Origin: Penium margaritaceum
Lineage: Eukaryota; Streptophyta; Zygnematophyceae; Desmidiales; Peniaceae
Length of the DNA stretch: 64,000 nt
Direction: 5' to 3'
NCBI GenBank assembly: GCA_023375785.1
Contig: SZWC01001188.1
Location: 1-64,000, forward strand
Position numbers and translations under genes: made by a program. Below are positions 61,621 to 64,000 of this stretch, piece after piece (position 1 is the first letter of the stretch; each line of letters starts with the position of its first letter). The notes under the pieces were generated by a model. The model was not told the origin of the DNA, did not search any database, and saw only the letters and a list, made by a program, of their open reading frames with translations.

Positions 61621-62039
61621 GAGCTAGGCAAAGCGTTGTAGATAGAAGCTATTTTGACATGGAAAAATGTGTTCTCAGAAGAAGATATCCAATCCCAACG
61701 CATAAGATATCCATCCCTTTAATGGTGTTTGCTTCAATCACCGCATCACAAAACTCTTGCACAGTGGTTGGTGTCGCCACTAGTAGGCATGTTCGATCAT
61801 GCATCTTGTCCAAAGATGCAAGGTTTAGTGGGTAATGACAAAGAGCAAGTATAGAATGAGGTTCAACAAGAGGGGAGAAAACAACAAAGAAGTTGAACTT
61901 GTCAAAAATTCAAATTGTTTAACATCCTCATTTGAAAACATGAACACACTCGTGATCCAATTTTACCCCTGAGTGGTCTCCACTAACGCCAGTCAGGGAT
62001 GGGGAAAACCCGCACAAGCCCTACCTGTTTCTACGCCCA

Positions 62040-64000
62040 GGTCCATTGTTACGACGACGGACATGTCCACGGCCCTGTTCGTGGCCTCCCGCTGCACCAT
62101 CTCCATGAGGTGCTGCTACTGCGGCTAACGTCGCGGCCTCTTGTCCACCACCAGCAGCCTCAGGACAATGAGCCCTAAAGTGACCAGGCTGCATACAGTT
62201 GTGGCAGAGTTTGTCGTGAAATACTGTGTTGCAACGCTCACGCGCCGACTGCAGCTCGTCATTTTTGCGGCTGCGCTTGTAGTTTGGGGTCTTGTGCCCG
62301 CCAGTCTTCTTGACTAGAGGGTTTCCAAGCTACTTTTCCTTGGCCTTGCATCACTACACGACTGCCCCTCCAGCCCCCACAATGTCCATGCGGATGTTGC
62401 GGCCTTGTTGTGCACGCACGTTAGGCTGTGCGTTCGAGTAGTGCTTCAGGTCCGCCAAATACACTTCACTCATGTAGTCCTGCGATGCCCTCCAGCTTGT
62501 CTAAGCCTGGCCAGTTGCCATTGTGGTGGTCTTGTCCTTCAGCTTCTTGGTGGCAAGACCATCCCACAAGTACTCCAGCACCATGCATTCCGGAAACTTA
62601 AAGGTCTGAGTCCCATTGCCCTGAGTGAAGCTTTAGGCTTGCTCCACATGTGTGGTAAAATCGCTTGAATAGGCTTGGAGCGAGCTACCGAGCTGTCAGA
62701 GGTCCTTGATCTTGTGGAAGGCATGTTCCGCCTCCTCACGTTGGGTACACTTCTTATGTATGATCTTGCAGAAGGCCTCCCATGGCATGGGCTGCCACTC
62801 GCGGTGCGGCTGCTGCACATCCCACTCCTTGACCACATACTAGAAGAGATTTTCTTCAAGTCGCGTTGTGGCAAGGTCGTCCTACTGAGTGAGTGGAGCC
62901 TTGTAGACACATAATACGTGCTCCATGAGATTCAGCCAGTCGGTCTGCTTCACGTCCTTATGGAAGATCTCCACACTGTGGAGGAAGGACGTGTTCATGA
63001 CCGGCCCCTAAGTCATCGAGGTAGACAAGTTGTCACTGCCACCGGCAGTGGCATCAACACCTGCGGCGCACTACAATTTCTGCTGCATCCACACCTGAAC
63101 CACGCTCTACAACGCCTTGTCAAGATCCTCGCATTGACAGCTTGCCTCTTGAGCGGCCATGCCCTACATCTGGCGATCACGGTCTGGATCTGTGATGTTG
63201 TGTCCGATGTGGGCTAGCAGCTCTAATGTTATCATAGCGTCGGCGATAGCCTTCAGGGCCTCGCGTTGTCCGTATACCTTTACCCACTACAGGAGGGTAC
63301 GTTTCACGTATACAACTCCAAGAAGTCCCACCTTTTGGAGGAGGCTGTCGTCAGCAATGATGATCGAGTGGGCGCTGGTCCGTCCCATTATTGCCACATC
63401 GTAGGAAGGGCGGTCCACACCCACTCCTTCGGGTGGTGCCGCACCTCCACCGTTGGTGGTGATATTGAGTCGGCCCCTCGCGTCCGCAGCCAACTCAGGA
63501 AGCCTTCGGAAGTCATCACAAATTGCCTTTGCAACAACGTCATCCGGTTTATTCTTATGGGAACTGAGCGCATGCCTGCTTTCAACAGGCTCTCAACACC
63601 TTTCCTGCTCTCAACACCCTCGTTGTTGCCGGCAGGTTCAAGTGATCCAGCGAGCGTCCTACCCTTCTGGAGAGATCGGCTCGAGATTACCGCATGAAGA
63701 TGGCAATGATTGTAATTCTCATCGCCTTTGCCAATTCGGTGTCGTGCTCTTTGTCGGGGTCCACTCCCGGGTGGTCCTTCTCGAGCGTGTCGTCCGTCGC
63801 GTGGGGGTCACCCACGTTCACGTCGACGTGCTTATCTGGCACCATTTTGGCTTTCGTACTCTTCTCGGTGTCGTCAAGGTTGGCTCCGGTTGCCTTTAGC
63901 GGTACAATTGCCTTTGGTTTGGCAACCGTGCTCACAGCGGCCGCTCCCAAGACTTGGACTCCGCCAAGGGCATGTGATGAGGTCGTCACCACTTGACCCT
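62040..64000 (-). pseudogene. Gypsy-type gag remains, minus strand, running off the window
   Basis: Minus-strand GC-rich coding remains ending in a good CCHC zinc knuckle, CHNCMQPGHFRAHC (near 62200-62160), followed by a Gly/Arg/His-rich tail. The N-terminal part (63992-63687) is acidic and Lys-rich (NLDDTEKSTKAKMVPDKH). Between lie fragments in several frames consistent with a retrotransposon gag. It has the strand and order expected for the gag of chromovirus G, but could belong to another element. Several breaks; a fossil. Confidence 0.65.

Larger units (their letters stand above)
59050..61840 (-). mobile_element. Ty3/gypsy chromovirus G, minus strand, 3' half
   Basis: On the minus strand: RNase H (about 61600-61270; HPLAYESRKLIPAERRYTTRDKELLAEVD), an integrase zinc-binding and core region (about 60940-60130; CMSMEFITCLSGMARGHDAILVVVDLLTKMT), a chromodomain (59968-59740; GPKHNSWKP and VNEYW), then a 3' LTR starting TGTCAGGGGGCACGG at 59718. 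It is closer to canonical chromovirus sequence than E, so probably younger. Reverse transcriptase is seen only as faint C-terminal remains. A fossil with several breaks. Confidence 0.85.

Overview
This is a repeat-dominated eukaryotic window, most likely from a plant or streptophyte alga with a large genome (charophyte, bryophyte or lycophyte are all possible; the sequence alone does not decide). The reasons are several Ty1/copia elements primed by initiator-Met tRNA (TGGTATCAGAGC next to the LTR), three or four Ty3/gypsy chromoviruses with chromodomains, very low gene density, and sharp switches between GC-rich inserts and AT-rich intervals. I see no bacterial gene organisation, no CRISPR array and no rRNA or tRNA gene.

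Layout. 1-7478: copia element A, plus strand, nearly whole, its 5' LTR cut by the window edge. 7479-11546: no recognised gene, only small repeats. 11547-16975: old copia element D, minus strand. 16976-25382: AT-rich, with a (GA)n tract at 19772-19952. 25383-31123: old chromovirus E, minus strand. 31124-33223: AT-rich, nothing recognised. 33224-35349 (minus) and about 37110-39257 (plus): two head-to-head, broken copies of one DDE transposase family with a CENP-B-type DNA-binding domain. 40051-40887: the only convincing host-gene candidate, a 278-residue GC-rich protein with two protein-phosphatase-1 docking-like motifs. 41004-41652: a tandem duplication carrying (CA)n. 42665-53285: a minus-strand relative of element A (A') split by copia element B (43586-52418, LTRs on both sides, 5-bp target duplication). 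53290-57500: copia fragment C, plus strand. 57590-58560: tail of chromovirus F, plus strand. 59050-61840: chromovirus G, minus strand. 62040-64000: a gypsy-type gag on the minus strand, running off the window.

How it fits together. The window is a layered graveyard. By LTR divergence A is the youngest (11 differences in 327 bp), B is older (about 8%), and D and E are much older (E about a quarter of positions). A and B share an unusual leader plan between primer site and gag: a long imperfect CAG/GCA-type triplet tract, then four TGACGTCA-type palindromes. The observation most worth following is the transposase pair: both copies carry in-frame stops at the same aligned places, two of them exactly 51 bases apart in each copy. 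That suggests amplification from an already defective source, an unrecognised intron, recoding, or parallel decay at methylated sites.
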